Origin: Corythucha ciliata
Lineage: Eukaryota > Arthropoda > Insecta > Hemiptera > Tingidae
Direction: 5' to 3'
Length of the DNA stretch: 64,000 nt
Assembly: GCA_038030265.1 (NCBI GenBank)
Contig: CM075937.1
Coordinates: 16,368,001-16,432,000 of the forward strand
Shown here: piece by piece, positions 35,235 through 46,571 of the stretch
Layout: every line of letters starts with the position of its first letter
Position numbering within the stretch: the first letter of the stretch is position 1
Position numbers and translations under genes: made by a program
Notes under the pieces: generated by a model
The model's input: the letters and a program-made list of their open reading frames with translations, nothing else
What the model was told of the DNA's origin: nothing
Databases searched by the model: none

Positions 35235-35530
35235 TAATCTGAAAAAAAAAAAACGCTAATTCATGGCTAAAAGTGAAAAAAACGCTAATTCGTGGGGAAA
35301 ATTAAGAAAAAGTGCTAATTCACAGGTAAAATTGGGGAAAATCGTTCTTCAGCGGCTAAAAAATGAATTCATGGTTCATGGATTCCCGTAAAATTGGAAA
35401 AATCGCTAATTCACCGATAAAATTTGGAAAAAGCGCTAACGTGTGGGAAACAACGCTAAATTTCTGTTAAAATGGAGAAAACGCCAAGTCACGGCTTCTG
35501 AAGGTAATTTTGTGGCTGAAAGTGAACAGC
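35235..35530 (+). repeat. RepA block (plus orientation)
   Basis: Units AACGCTAATTCATGGCTAAA, CTAATTCGTGGGGAAAATTA and a GGCTTCTGAAGGTAATTTTG variant near 35494. Confidence 0.7.
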
Positions 35531-35759
35531 GAAAGTCAAGCGCGGGCCTAACCAATGTTGAAGTTATTGAACAGGCCCCAAGAGCGTTTTATTCAGAGCG
35601 TCTCGGCCTTTGGCTACTCGTAAGATCAAAGTGTTGTCCTCTATGTGGCGGGGAGGGGGATGCGTGGCCTGCCTGAACTCTTACAGGCCGGTTTATGGCC
35701 CGCGACCAGAAAAGGTTGGCCGGCCCTGACGTAGATGTCTATAATTTGTGGATTTTACC

Positions 35760-36000
35760 CTTTTAAGCCTGAATTTCGCCGATTTGACACGTATAGGAAA
35801 ATCAAGTTCGCAAGTTTGGCTCTTATACAAACCAAAAAAGTCTATGGATTTCGCGTGAATTTCTCTCTCAAAAAGACAATTTCACAGGATTGACTTCCTA
35901 AAAAGCCAACACATAGGGTCGACCCAATCAAAAATCCAATTTCATCAGGTTGAGTCGTGCAGAATAACAATAACTCGGCCCAAACTCTCCAATCTACTAA
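35760..36000 (-). repeat. RepC block (minus orientation)
   Basis: The plus strand shows AATTTCACAGGATTGACTTC and CAAAAATCCAATTTCATCAG, the reverse complement of RepC units. Confidence 0.55.
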
Positions 36001-36073
36001 ATGTTTCCCACTGGCGCATAACAAATCTTGAAAAATTGTTGTTTTTTCAACTCCATGCAATGGCGCATTCGTC

Positions 36074-36200
36074 TAGTGATGCATCGAGACTAACGCATCT
36101 CGGTCTCGGTTATTAGGAAGGTGATCTTGGTCTCGGTCTCTTCCTTAAAAAGTGGATCGCGGCCTCGTCTCGAAAGTATCGGTCTCGCATTACAATACGC
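36074..36200 (+). mobile_element. hAT-like element end, partial
   Basis: Starts TAGTGATGCATCGAGAC, followed by repeated GGTCTCGGTCTC-type subterminal words. This is the same architecture as the 28.2-kb element but with a different word. No opposite end was found. Confidence 0.5.
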
Positions 36201-36369
36201 CATCTTTGGTCACTCTGTCTTCTGTGTAGTATAGGTAACAAGATGCAAATAACCATCTTTCGAAGTAAATTCGCTCGAAAAATGAGTTGAGTCACGGCAA
36301 GAGAAGACCGCCAGAGCGCCAAATCCACGACTAAAACAAGGATCAACGGTATATAATGAAGTAAAATGT

Positions 36370-37640
36370 TGCGCTATTTCGCTTCGCTAAAAATGGTCAA
36401 CTGACTATTCGCGGGCTTAAATAGTGTAACTGCGGCTAATCCCTCCATATTAAACCATCTCGGAATAACATTACTGCCGATTCGCGCCTAGACAATGACT
36501 ATTCTGAAAATTAGCGCCCTAAATGGAAATACATGCCCTCAAAATGGCAAACCGACCCCCTTGGTGGTTAAACTAACGTTTTTTCTCGCTCAATAAATGA
36601 CTAAATTGAGCATTCGCACCATAAATTGGCTAAGCTGACCATTCGTGCCAAGCAAATCGGACTGAAATTCACCCTTAAAATTGCTAAACTGAAGATTCGC
36701 ACCCTAAAATTGGTAAAATCAACTCATTTGGCCCTAAAAATTGAATAACAAATGATTCACACCTAGAAAAAGCCTAAGCTGACGATTTAATTGTGCTCTA
36801 AAAATAGCCAATCTGGGTATTCGCGCTCTGAAATTGACAAATCTGACTAAATTTCACCTTTAAAAATGGCTAAACTGAGGGTTTGAGCCATAAAAGTGTC
36901 TAATCTGATGATATTCGGGCTCGGAAAATGAAAACTGACCAGGTTTGGCACTTCAAACATACCAAACTGACAATTCGCTCCTTGAAAATGGCTATGCTGA
37001 TTATTCATGCCGTATAAATAGCCTAAATGGCTATTCACGCCCTAAAATTGGCAAAGCTGACTTAACTGACCCTAAAAATGGCTAAACTAATGATTCTGAA
37101 AATGGCAAAAATTATTACGAAAAATTGCACCTAAGGTGCGGTCCAGTCTCCGTTTCGACCTCAGACCTTCCGCTACCTGAGCTACTCGGTCGTGGTCTCA
37201 TCAGCCCGGCATTACGGGCCGCGGGAGTACGGAGCCGATGGACCGCCCCTCGCCGGGAACGGAGGTGCCACTGCACTACGAAAAATGATCATTTGTGCCA
37301 TAAAATATCCAAACTAGCTATGTACGCACTAAATTTTGAAAATCTGATTCAATTAGCTCGAAAAATTGCCAAAATGTGAGCCCTGAAAATGGCATAACGA
37401 GCCATTCGCGCTACAAAAAATTATCAAACTGACTAAATGTGCTCCTTGAAAATGTCCAAACCCCGACGTGTCGTGCCCTCAAAATAGCTAAATCGGCTAG
37501 TAACGCCTCACATGGGAAATCTAACTCAATCGGTACTAAAATTTGCCATTCGCTCCTTGAAAATGACTGAACTGACGATTCGTTGAAAAATCAACCGTTA
37601 AAATGGCAAACTGTGTCTAGTTATTGACGTTGTCAAAAAT
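36370..37640 (+). repeat. RepB block (plus orientation)
   Basis: The densest RepB array, with units such as AATGGCTAAACTGACGATTC-like and GCGCCCTAAAATTGGCAAAG, spaced about 30-36 bp. It is interrupted at about 37125-37285 by a GC-rich segment. Confidence 0.75.
37125..37285 (-). repeat. Possible tRNA-derived SINE fragment
   Basis: On the minus strand, GAGTAGCTCAGGTAGCGG resembles a pol III A box. GGTCGAAACGGAG, a short way downstream, weakly resembles a B box. The segment is GC-rich, unlike its surroundings. The A-B spacing is short, so it may be a degenerate or deleted tRNA head. Confidence 0.35.
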
Positions 37641-38960
37641 GTCCATTCAACAGGGCCGTCTCCACAGGATTCATTTCCCGTTATAAGCCACCCCGTACAC
37701 TAAACTTTGAACTTCAAACGTAAATAACAAATTATTGCGTGTTTCAATGGTGGGAGGGGACCGTGTTTTCTCTTTGAAATTCGAAAGGATCCCAATCATG
37801 CTGCTTAAGAGAGAAAAAAAAATAAACAAATCCGTCGAATAAATAGAATTTGCCCTCGCAATTATACGGACACCGGAGCTTTGTTTTCAACACAAAAAAG
37901 GGATTTTGGTAATTCGTGTGTCTGCGTGTATGGTTGGAGGGGGGGGGGGCAAGTGAATCAATCATGACAAATGAGAGTGCTTGGGTAAATAGGAATAAGG
38001 GAAAGGTGGTATGGTATACAGCAAAAAAATAAAAATAAAAAAAGTGGCATCGAGGAAGCGAAACAATGGAAAGGACAAAGGACGCGATAAATTAGTTATT
38101 TGGCTTTCACTGGGTCTTAACGCATAGGACGTAGGCCATTGAATCCTAACATTTAATGACCACCGGGATTGTTGTCGGTATGTAAACGAACTTTTGACTG
38201 CTTATTCATCAGTATAATAGTGATAATCATTGCTATAGTTATGGGGTTACGCGTCGGGGTTGGAACTTTGGAAGTAATTTCAAGCAATATAAGAATTTGA
38301 GTCATACCAGCTCAAGCGGTAAATTTTGACCTGTTTTGTATTGCAATTACGCACCCGCACGCCTTTATTTGTCTCTAATCAATTTGACACATGAGCAATT
38401 CTATTATTCTTTATAATACAGCGACAAAGTAAAAATTCTGCGCTGCTCGAGTAACATAGTGGACTAGTTCCAAAGCTCTGAATGGTCTATCCATTAACTT
38501 ATCGAATGTCAATTCAATGGAGAACGTTTTTTCCCAGTTTTATCTGTTGTTGTTTTGTGCATTTCGATTTAGTGATGTACAAACTTCAAAACACGCGTGT
38601 TTACGCGCAAAGAGTTTAACCTCTTTTTTTTTTTGTATTTCATCAAAATAGCAAAAGGAATCGAATTCTCCCAAACGTATGAAATTTCCCTCTTTTTCGT
38701 ATAGACTCAAGTTTCAGCAGCTTCGCTCTCCTGTTACCATGTACTTTTGTAATTGTCAAAAAAGGTCCGTAACCCCGAGAAGTAGCGATTTACTGTATTG
38801 GTATACGTTTTTAATTATTAATCGCACGATTTTTAAACAACTCAAGTTGGGATAGGACTCTGAGGAGTATTTCAAGTGCAGTCAGTTTCAGAGGTGAAAT
38901 GGTCTGATCACCCCGGTACGTTCATAAGCTTTTGACGTCATTTAAAGTGTGAGGCTTTCA
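37641..38960. other. No gene recognised
   Basis: Unique-looking AT-rich DNA with a G run at 37938-37949. No coding chain or element ends seen. Confidence 0.35.
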
Positions 38961-38964
38961 AATA

Positions 38965-39245
38965 ACGTTCACCCTAAAAATGGTCAAACTGACGATTCGC
39001 GGCTGGAAAATGAATAAACTGCCAATATCCACGACCTGAAAATAACCAAACCGACCATTTGCACTTAAGAAAAATGGTCAAACTGAACTATTGACTCATC
39101 CATCGAGCCCTAAAAATAGAAAAATCACCATAAGCATAATATCATACCTAATTTCAATAATAGCCAAAATGGAGCATTTGCGCCCTATACATAAATGGAG
39201 TAACTTTTTGATTCGCGCATTGAAAATGGTTAAACTGACTAGTAC
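38965..39245 (+). repeat. RepB block
   Basis: Units CCTAAAAATGGTCAAACTGA, ACGATTCGCGGCTGGAAAAT and similar. Confidence 0.65.
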
Positions 39246-39449
39246 CGCCCATCAAGGGCGGTTTTATGGAAGGCGATCGCCCCCCCCCCCGTCAGCTCAG
39301 CTAACCTCAGTGATTCGGGGGGGGGGGGCAAAGGAAGGGAAAGGGAACAGATAAAAATGTTATAGAGAAAGCAAATCATATCTAGATAATCGTATCTAGA
39401 TCCTATAGAACTAGGAAGTAAGAGAATGACTTATTTTAGTATTACTTGG

Positions 39450-40140
39450 TAGTACACCATTTGCGGAAAAATTAGTGAAATTGGATTGTGAAGGGACCGA
39501 ATCCGAGACATTTGGTTATGGAAGAGCGAAAATCGTGAGAAATTGTGGTATGAATGAGCCAAAATCTCGACATTTGGTTATTAATGAACCGAATTATTTT
39601 TTCAATTAGCCAAAATTATGCAAAAGGCTGCATGCAGCCATGAAACTTGTTTTAACGTAATCCCGAAAGTTGGATTTGAAGAAGTCAAATCCAAAAAACT
39701 GTAGTTTGAAAGAGTGAAAGTATGCAAAATTATTGTTTTTTAAGAGCCAAATCCAAAAAATTCGGCTTTCAAAGAGTGAAAATCTTCGAAATTAGGGTTT
39801 AAAGAAGCCAAGTTGACGAAATTGGAATTTGAAAGAGCTAAAATCCGTGAAATTGGTTTTTAAAGAGCAAAACCAACGAAATTCGGGTTTAGGAAAGAGC
39901 AACTCCCACAATATCGGTGTTTCTAACAAGAAAAATTCGCAAAATTTAGTTTTATGAGAGCGAATGACCATGAAATTGGGGTTTAAAATAGCCAAACCAA
40001 CGAAATGTTGTTTTTTGAGATAAAAAAAATCCTTAAAATTTGGATTTGAACGAGCGAAATCCGTGAAATTTGGTTGTGATAGAGCTAAAATTAGATTTAA
40101 AACAGATTCAATTGCGATATTTCGTTTTTGAAAGAGTCAA
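39450..40140 (+). repeat. RepC block, best-preserved
   Basis: About twenty units of the form GAGCCAAATCCAAAAAATTC / GAGCGAAATCCGTGAAATTT followed by GGTTTTTAAA. The period is about 32-35 bp. No coding potential. Confidence 0.8.
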
Positions 40141-40262
40141 ACGCGCAGGACCATGTTTTTACTTCCATGTTCTCTTCAGGAACGGAAGTATGGTGTTTGT
40201 GAAAAAATTTAGTCCGAGCTGACATCACATTCATAATGTATAACCTCGGCAAAGTTGAAAAA
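40141..40262 (+). repeat. Dispersed repeat D1, copy 1
   Basis: Shares the ordered blocks TTTTTACTTCCA, GGAACGGAAGTATGGTGTT, AGTCCGAGCTGACATCACAT and TCATAATGTATAACCTC with 45797-45896 in the same orientation. Role unknown. Confidence 0.6.
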
Positions 40263-40860
40263 ATTGGGTTTTGGCATGCCGTTGGTCTGTCGCTTTTCTT
40301 TCGATAAATTGGTCGATGAAAAAAAGGGTAACATGGGCGCTCTAGTTTTATTTCGCATTTTTCGACTAACGCGCCCATTTTGCCCTTTAACCAGCATGAA
40401 ATCGGAGGGGTCGGAGCACTGAACAAATTGATACGGACATGGAAGTTTTCTTGTTTATTTTACTTTTTTTGTATGCATTATTGGTGAACGCCAAAAACGG
40501 GAATCATCAAACACACAGTCTTCATTCCTCAAACACCAAAATGTCCATAACCCTAAATCCAAAAAATTCTTCGTCGCACGTAATCAATAATCAACCCTCA
40601 GTCCACATCGACTAATCTTCAATTACCGACCCTTATCCATCAACGACTATAACTATCTATCGTCACTCAATTTTCAATGAAAGGTGCCAATAGCACTGTC
40701 CAACCGCATGCGAAAAACTCGTTTTCACGTACCTATACATTCATGAACATGGATCCTTAATATCCTTATTTTTCCATCTTTAAGCTTTTCGGGGGCCTCT
40801 CTAGTATAGGGGACCCAGGGCAATCCGGCCCTCTCGCCCCCATCTAGTTACGCTACTGAT
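40263..40860. other. No gene recognised
   Basis: AT-rich sequence ending in a GC-rich stretch (40790-40855) that resembles transposon-terminal sequence. Confidence 0.3.
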
Positions 40861-41490
40861 TTACGGACAAAAGTGAGAAAATGCGCCGAACGACGGCTAA
40901 AATTATAAGAACTACTTCGCGGCTAAAGTTTCCTTAAAGCTTCCGCGGATAAAGTACAGAAAAATCGCTAATTAGAGGGTAGAAGTGTGCAGAAACGACA
41001 AATTTTGGCTTCTGAAGTCAAGTTCGAGGCTCAAACTGAGAAAAGGCGGTAATTCATAGCTGAAAGCGAAAAAATTGACTAAATTCAAAGCTATAAGAAA
41101 AAATGCTAATTCATGGATGAAATTGAGAAAAACGGCTCTTTAGCAGTTGAACTCAGGTAAAACACGAATTCATCGCAAAAATTCAGAAAAAAACGGCTAT
41201 CCGTGGCTAATTCACCAATAAAATTGAAAAAGAAGCCCTGAATTGAGGAAAAAACGCTAATTCGTGGTTTAAATGAGGGAAAACGTCAAATTCGCTGGTT
41301 GTGAAGGTAACTTTGTGATAGAAAGCGAAAAAAATCGCGAATCCACGGCCAAATTCAGCAAAAACCTTTAGGTAATTCGTTACGAAAATTTGGGAAAACT
41401 CTAATTCGTGGCTGAAATGTAGAGAAATTAATAATTCCAGCGGCTAAAATGAGAAAAAACGCTAATGTGTGGAGCTATTTGGAACACTAG
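40861..41490 (+). repeat. RepA block (plus orientation)
   Basis: Units such as GCTAATTCATGGATGAAATT and ACGCTAATTCGTGGTTTAAA. Long variants with GGCTTCTGAAGTCAAGTTCG (41008) and GGTTGTGAAGGTAACTTTGT (41298). Confidence 0.75.
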
Positions 41491-42030
41491 TTGTGGAACA
41501 CCTGAAGACAGAACTATTTGTTTTTTGTTCGGGATGGACGATTCACACGTGCACTGACAGAAAAAAAAGAAAATGTATAATTGTATATACTTGGCAATGG
41601 AAAACGTCTAGTACCTCCAACAAAAATAAAAATTGTTGAAGCAACAGTAAAACAATACAAAATACTAAAATAGTCACTCAAACCGGCACTTTTGTAGGCA
41701 ATATTGATAAAAGAGTACTTTTTCTAGTAGTTCACCCGTAAATCCGCCAGACCTCGTATCCGATAGCTTGAATTCCCAATAGCGGCTCTTGGCAGAATGT
41801 GAATCCGTTATTCCTTGTCACTGAATTTGGTCCACATTCACGACTCCCAACTTCCAGAATAGCCCTTAAGACTTAAGATTAGAATGCGCTGTTATTACGG
41901 AACGTTTCCGTTAATCCATGGGCAAAATGTAAGAAAAACGCCGCACCTTTATGTTGCAACATCCTCTCAAAAATTCATAAAAATATCAATAATAATGCCC
42001 TCTGTTCCTAAGGGGACCGCGGTCTGTGGC
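41491..42030. other. No gene recognised
   Basis: AT-rich interval between RepA blocks; nothing identifiable. Confidence 0.3.
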
Positions 42031-42320
42031 CAAAATTCCGTTAATTCACGGCGAAAATGGAGGAAAAAGGCCTAATCACGGATAAAATTGAGAAATATAG
42101 CTCATAATACGCATCTTAATTTGAGAAAACAAACTCATTCGTGATGGTCTCGCTATATCTTACGTTCCAGGCCAAAATAAAAAAAAATAGGCTGACGATT
42201 CGCAGGTTTTGGAGACCTTTTCACGGCTAAAAATGAGAGGCTCGTTCACGGTAGAATTGAGAGGACGCGCTCTTTTGCGAGAAAAAATTAGGAAAATCGC
42301 AAATTCGACATTGTTGAGAC
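42031..42320 (+). repeat. RepA block (plus orientation)
   Basis: Units TTAATTCACGGCGAAAATGG and AATCACGGATAAAATTGAGA. Confidence 0.65.
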
Positions 42321-43370
42321 GATCAGGTCAAAGGGCTCAGGGGAATGCAAAAAGCTACCCACCTATCTCGATTTTCGCTCGTTTCAAAATCGAAATTTAG
42401 CGGATTTGGTCACTTTACAGCCAGAAATTTGGGGTGAAGGCCCTTATCGGACCAAATTCAGTGCTCAAAACGCTCATTTTTACCATTTTGAGAGGACCTA
42501 TAAAGCCTCCTTAGGGACGTTCTGGCCGGAACCAACTGCGTTTGTCGGATAATTATATGGTCTGAGAGACTCATAAACAACTTTTGGTTCAAATCGGAGA
42601 AAATTGGCCAAAAAATACGTCCATATACCAATAAAACCATTTGGGCGTGTTTTGGCGAAAATGACCATGACTATAAAATTGATGAAATCGGTATTCCCCG
42701 TGGGTATCTCGCCACGGGGAGCGGGGAACTCGAAAACCGAGACGGATATTATTGATCATATATGAGCCGTTTTGAAGGGTTTCTCCCAATGACTCCTGCG
42801 ATTTTCGCCAATTTGGCCTTGACTGGCCCTCCGTGGGGTGGATGAATTCGGCCAAAACGGCAACGGCCAACGTGAAACTCTCATTTTTCAGCCACATTTG
42901 AGATTCGAGGGGATCTGACGCACCCGCGATCCCGTGGGCAAGGCTCAGAACTTGGATCGCGCGTCGATGGCATAGAATATAGAATAAAAAGTTACGGCTA
43001 ATGTTGTAAATGCGTTTAATGACGTTATTAACGTCAGCTTGCAATGTACACGCGATCGACAAACATTGGCCTGGGTTGAGATACCGCTGCACTACACTTT
43101 TCTGCAGTTATTGACTGGGTGGAGTTGTGACAAAATAGTTACGCCACTGAAGGAAACCTTCTAACATACCATACACGTGTAGGCGTTTCGGGATATATAT
43201 CCCCTAATTCGTATTTCCCTCACCATAAAACGTACTGCTTGCCTCCCCAGATCGTGCAAATGCGTTTAAAAATTAAATGTATAGCACGTTACCACGCCAA
43301 AAATTGTAACTTTTCACCGCAGGGACGTCAAAACATTTTGAAAATTTGAAAATGAGCTCCATTATTCGAG
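42321..43370. other. No gene recognised; unique-looking segment
   Basis: Non-RepA sequence with a 167-codon minus-strand open frame (42589-43092) that has no recognisable motif and skewed composition. It could be part of an unknown repeat. Not called as a gene. Confidence 0.35.
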
Positions 43371-43374
43371 GGCT

Positions 43375-43625
43375 TGGCTTTGGGAAATGGTTTCTCAATT
43401 TCAGCCACGAATTTACGTTTTTACAACTTTTAGCCATCAATTAGCGCCCTTCAAAATAGCCACGAAGTTAATAGCTAATGAAACCATACGTTTTCTCAAC
43501 CGCGAATTGGCGTTTTACCAACTTTATAAATGAAAGTTGTTCTCCATTTTAGCAGCGAATAAGCGCTTTGTCTTCAATTTCAGCAGAGATTTAGCGTTTT
43601 TCTCAATTTCAGCTGTGAACGTAGG
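43375..43625 (-). repeat. RepA block (minus orientation)
   Basis: Plus strand shows TTTCTCAATTTCAGCCACGA, GCGAATAAGCGC and TTAGCGTTTTTCTCAATTTC. Confidence 0.7.
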
Positions 43626-43847
43626 TACGGGAGGACATGGGGGATAGATCCCCCCCCCCCCAATAGCTACAAGTATACGAACGAAGGGGCTCTAGTACCA
43701 ACTCTCTAAAGAGCCCCCTGCCATGAAATCTCCAAAAATGAGTGTTTCACGTTGAAGCTAGGCTTAGCATTTTCTCGACTTCAAGCAGCCCGAAAAGGTC
43801 CGCCTACCGACCGCCCGCAGCTGCTTCCTTGGCTTCAGACCCCACGC

Positions 43848-44606
43848 AGTAGCGGACCAAGGTAGGGTTGAGGGGGTGGAATCCCCCCCCCCCACGGACG
43901 GGGTCCCGAAAATCTTAAATAAGGAAAAATGAGGATTTGAATGAGGATGGACTTAAGGTATGATGAAGAGGTACAAGGGTTGGGCAGCGAATTGGTTACT
44001 TTCTACGAATTTCAGTCTATCCTTTCTGGGGAATATAACGTTGCAAGTCATATCAGCAAAGAGTGTGGGCTGAACATTCGATTGAGCCCTCGAAAGCGCT
44101 ATTCTGGGGCCCAAGTACGAAGGGGTGTTATGGATGATGCCGTGTTGAAATTACAACGTCCCTTCGTACTTGCCCACCTGGTGGCTCAAATTGAGAAAAC
44201 TCGCGCTCTCCTGAGGAAAATTCTCGGCTAAAAAGAGAAAATAAACTGTGCCCCCAGATTTGCTTTGGATCCTTGAGCCCTTACTTACTGACGCGGCAAC
44301 AAATTGAAAAACTAGCGGTAATTCGCGGTCTCGCGCGGAAGCGCTGATTCGCGGTCTCGCGATGTAACTTCCAGACTAAAATTTAAAAAACTAATAAATA
44401 AAATAAATCGCTGATTAGCGGTTCATGGAGGCCATTCTACGAATGAACTGTGGAAATGAACGCAAATGTCTTTTTTTGCCCAACCCGGTGGTTAAAATGG
44501 GGAACTTGCACATTTTTCAAAAGTTGGTGTTGCTTAGAGAGGGCTCTTCCACAAGTCTATTGCTCACATTAAACTTCAAAATCAGTCAAGGATGCTTTTT
44601 TAGTGA
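43848..44606 (+). repeat. Dispersed repeat D2, copy 2
   Basis: Same ordered blocks as 15283-15842: a GC-rich start (AGTAGCGGACCAAGGTAGGG), AGCAAAGAGTGTGGGCTGAA, GGTGGCTCAAATT, ATGGGGAACTTGCACATTTT and GAGGGCTCTTCCACAA. It carries extra sequence near 44110-44180 relative to copy 1; that extra piece has a short inverted pair (AAGTACGAAGGG / CCCTTCGTACTT). This suggests an insertion in copy 2 or a deletion in copy 1. Confidence 0.6.
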
Positions 44607-44979
44607 ATTTTTAAAAATTTTGAGTGGGGGTTCGATTACGTAAAAACTTACTCATTGAAATTGATGATGCGGGGAAGAGGGGGTTAGATACGTTTACTGG
44701 GAATACATTTTTCATGTTACTTGTAAACAAACAATTTTAGAGTTCCGTCAAATGCTTCACAAGTAAGTATTTACGTCATTTCTCCTCGCACCATCCATCC
44801 CCTTCTGAAGAACTTTGAACCTTTTTTAAAAATCTTAAAACGCACCAATCGGGTTGGAACTTCCGTTGTTATCCTTCAGTTCACGGGTCAAATCACCGGT
44901 ATGCTTTTCTCCCCAATCTGAGATTCATGCAAGTTCCCCATTGAGAAAACACTTTGAACTGACAAAAAAAAAAGAAGCT

Positions 44980-45194
44980 TTCACGTTAAAATTGGAGAAA
45001 AATGGCAAATTCACAACTGAAATTGCAAAAAATCGCCTATTCGTGTATAAAAAAGGAAATAGATGCTAATTCACCGCAAAATTAGCAGAAAGCGCTGTTT
45101 CACAGCTGAAATTGAGAAAAATCACTAAATTGCAATTTGCGGAGATAAAGTTGAGTAAATCCTTTAATTCGCGGCTAAAATTGAAAAAAATCAC
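44980..45194 (+). repeat. RepA block (plus orientation)
   Basis: Units TTCACAACTGAAATTGCAAA and TTAATTCGCGGCTAAAATTG, ending at the TSD of the 2.2-kb TIR element. Confidence 0.7.
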
Positions 45195-45796
45195 TAATAT
45201 TCGGGACATCCTAATTTACTGACGCACATAAAAATCACCCGGCACCCCTCAAAAATTGAAATTTTCCTATTTTTTATGACCCATAATGATTCAATTACAT
45301 CATCGACAGGCTACCCCATCAACAGAAAGAGAAAAATCCCAGTATTTATGGTACCTCCCCCGCACTCATGTAAAAAAAAAAAACGCCCGGCACCCCGCAA
45401 AAAAAAAATATTTTTTGGCATTTTCCTACACACGCAGAATCCACTACCCAATAGGCAGGAACGTAATGAGAAATAAGTAAGAAAATCCTAGTACTTATGG
45501 TACCTCCCCCCACACCCAAGTTGGAAAATGTCAAACAAAACGCCCGGTACCCCGAAAAAAAAAGGATTTTCTGGGGTATTTTCCTGCACATGCGTTGACT
45601 ACTACCTAACCGGCGAAATCATACATAAAAGAAAAAGTCGGAAAATCCCAGTATACCAGCGGAACCGTCCCAGCACTTATGTCGGAAAATCTCAAGCTGG
45701 CGCTCCGGGAAAAAGTTTCTTTTTTTTAATTTTCCTTCACGCATTTAAGTTTGGTCATAATAAGCAAAATGATCAGGATATAGCTTGGATGTATTT

Positions 45797-45896
45797 TTAC
45801 TTCCAGGTTCCCTACGGGAATGGAAGTGTGGTGTTCGTTAAAAAAATCGAGTCCGAGCTCACATCACATTCATAATGCACAACCTCAGAAAATTTT
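45797..45896 (+). repeat. Dispersed repeat D1, copy 2
   Basis: TTTTTACTTCCAGG, GGAATGGAAGTGTGGTGTTC, GAGTCCGAGCTCACATCACA and TTCATAATGCACAACCTC align in order with 40141-40262. Located inside the 2.2-kb TIR element. Confidence 0.6.
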
Positions 45897-45935
45897 AGAA
45901 ATGCCGAGAACGAATTACGTCACCTACCTTATTTT

Positions 45936-45937
45936 TA

Positions 45938-45998
<61 letters not shown>

Positions 45999-45999
45999 T
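45936..45999 (+). repeat. (TTA)n microsatellite
   Basis: About twenty uninterrupted ATT/TTA triplets, followed by TCTCTCTCTC. Translation gives only poly-Leu. Confidence 0.95.
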
Positions 46000-46438
46000 T
46001 CTCTCTCTCTCGTTTCCACACCACCCAAGAGGTGGAGAGCCTATGGTGAAGTGGAAAACAGCGTGTTTTCTGCTGGCTGACTTCCCTTCCATATACTTGT
46101 TTGGTGCGTTTTTTTTATAGTGGTATCTCCAATAGGCCTAGTCCACTTTGTATCATTCGGATTCTTCCTGACCTGTAGTCCGGCTCCCATAGCGACGAGT
46201 GATCGTTGCCTGTTTATCTTTCATTACGTTTTTGGGGCTAACCGTCTTCCATCGACACCGTGGTGTGGGAAAGAGGACGGAAGAATCTTTTATTTTTATT
46301 GTAATGAAAGTTTTAGTGAGACTTTTTTACACGAGGTATTTGTTTCATCATTATATAAATTACTTCGAAAAAATTATTTGCGTACTTTTGCTTTACTTGT
46401 TAATTAAACATACTTCATTTTTTATGTAAACTCGTGTA

Positions 46439-46571
46439 TAAGGGCCGGCGCAGACTAGGAGAAAAAAGACGCCAACAAAAGGCCCCATAGAGTTCAATGT
46501 GTTTTTATTGCACGAGTCGGACGCTGACGCGCGCGTCGGCGTCTTTTTTCTCCTAGTGTGCGCGGGGCCTA
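46439..46571. mobile_element. Nested 129-bp MITE with TA duplication
   Basis: The element 46441-46569 lies between TA dinucleotides. It starts AGGGCCGGCGCAGACTAGGA and its end is the near reverse complement. The GGAGAAAAAAGACGCC / GGCGTCTTTTTTCTCC arms match exactly. It lies inside the larger TIR element, so it inserted later. Confidence 0.7.

Noticed and set aside
42589..43092. 167-codon minus-strand open frame
   Set aside because: No recognisable motif and no splice context; a frame of this length is possible by chance in such sequence.
45820..46080. Open frame with a poly-Leu stretch
   Set aside because: Translation of the (TTA)n microsatellite and flanks.
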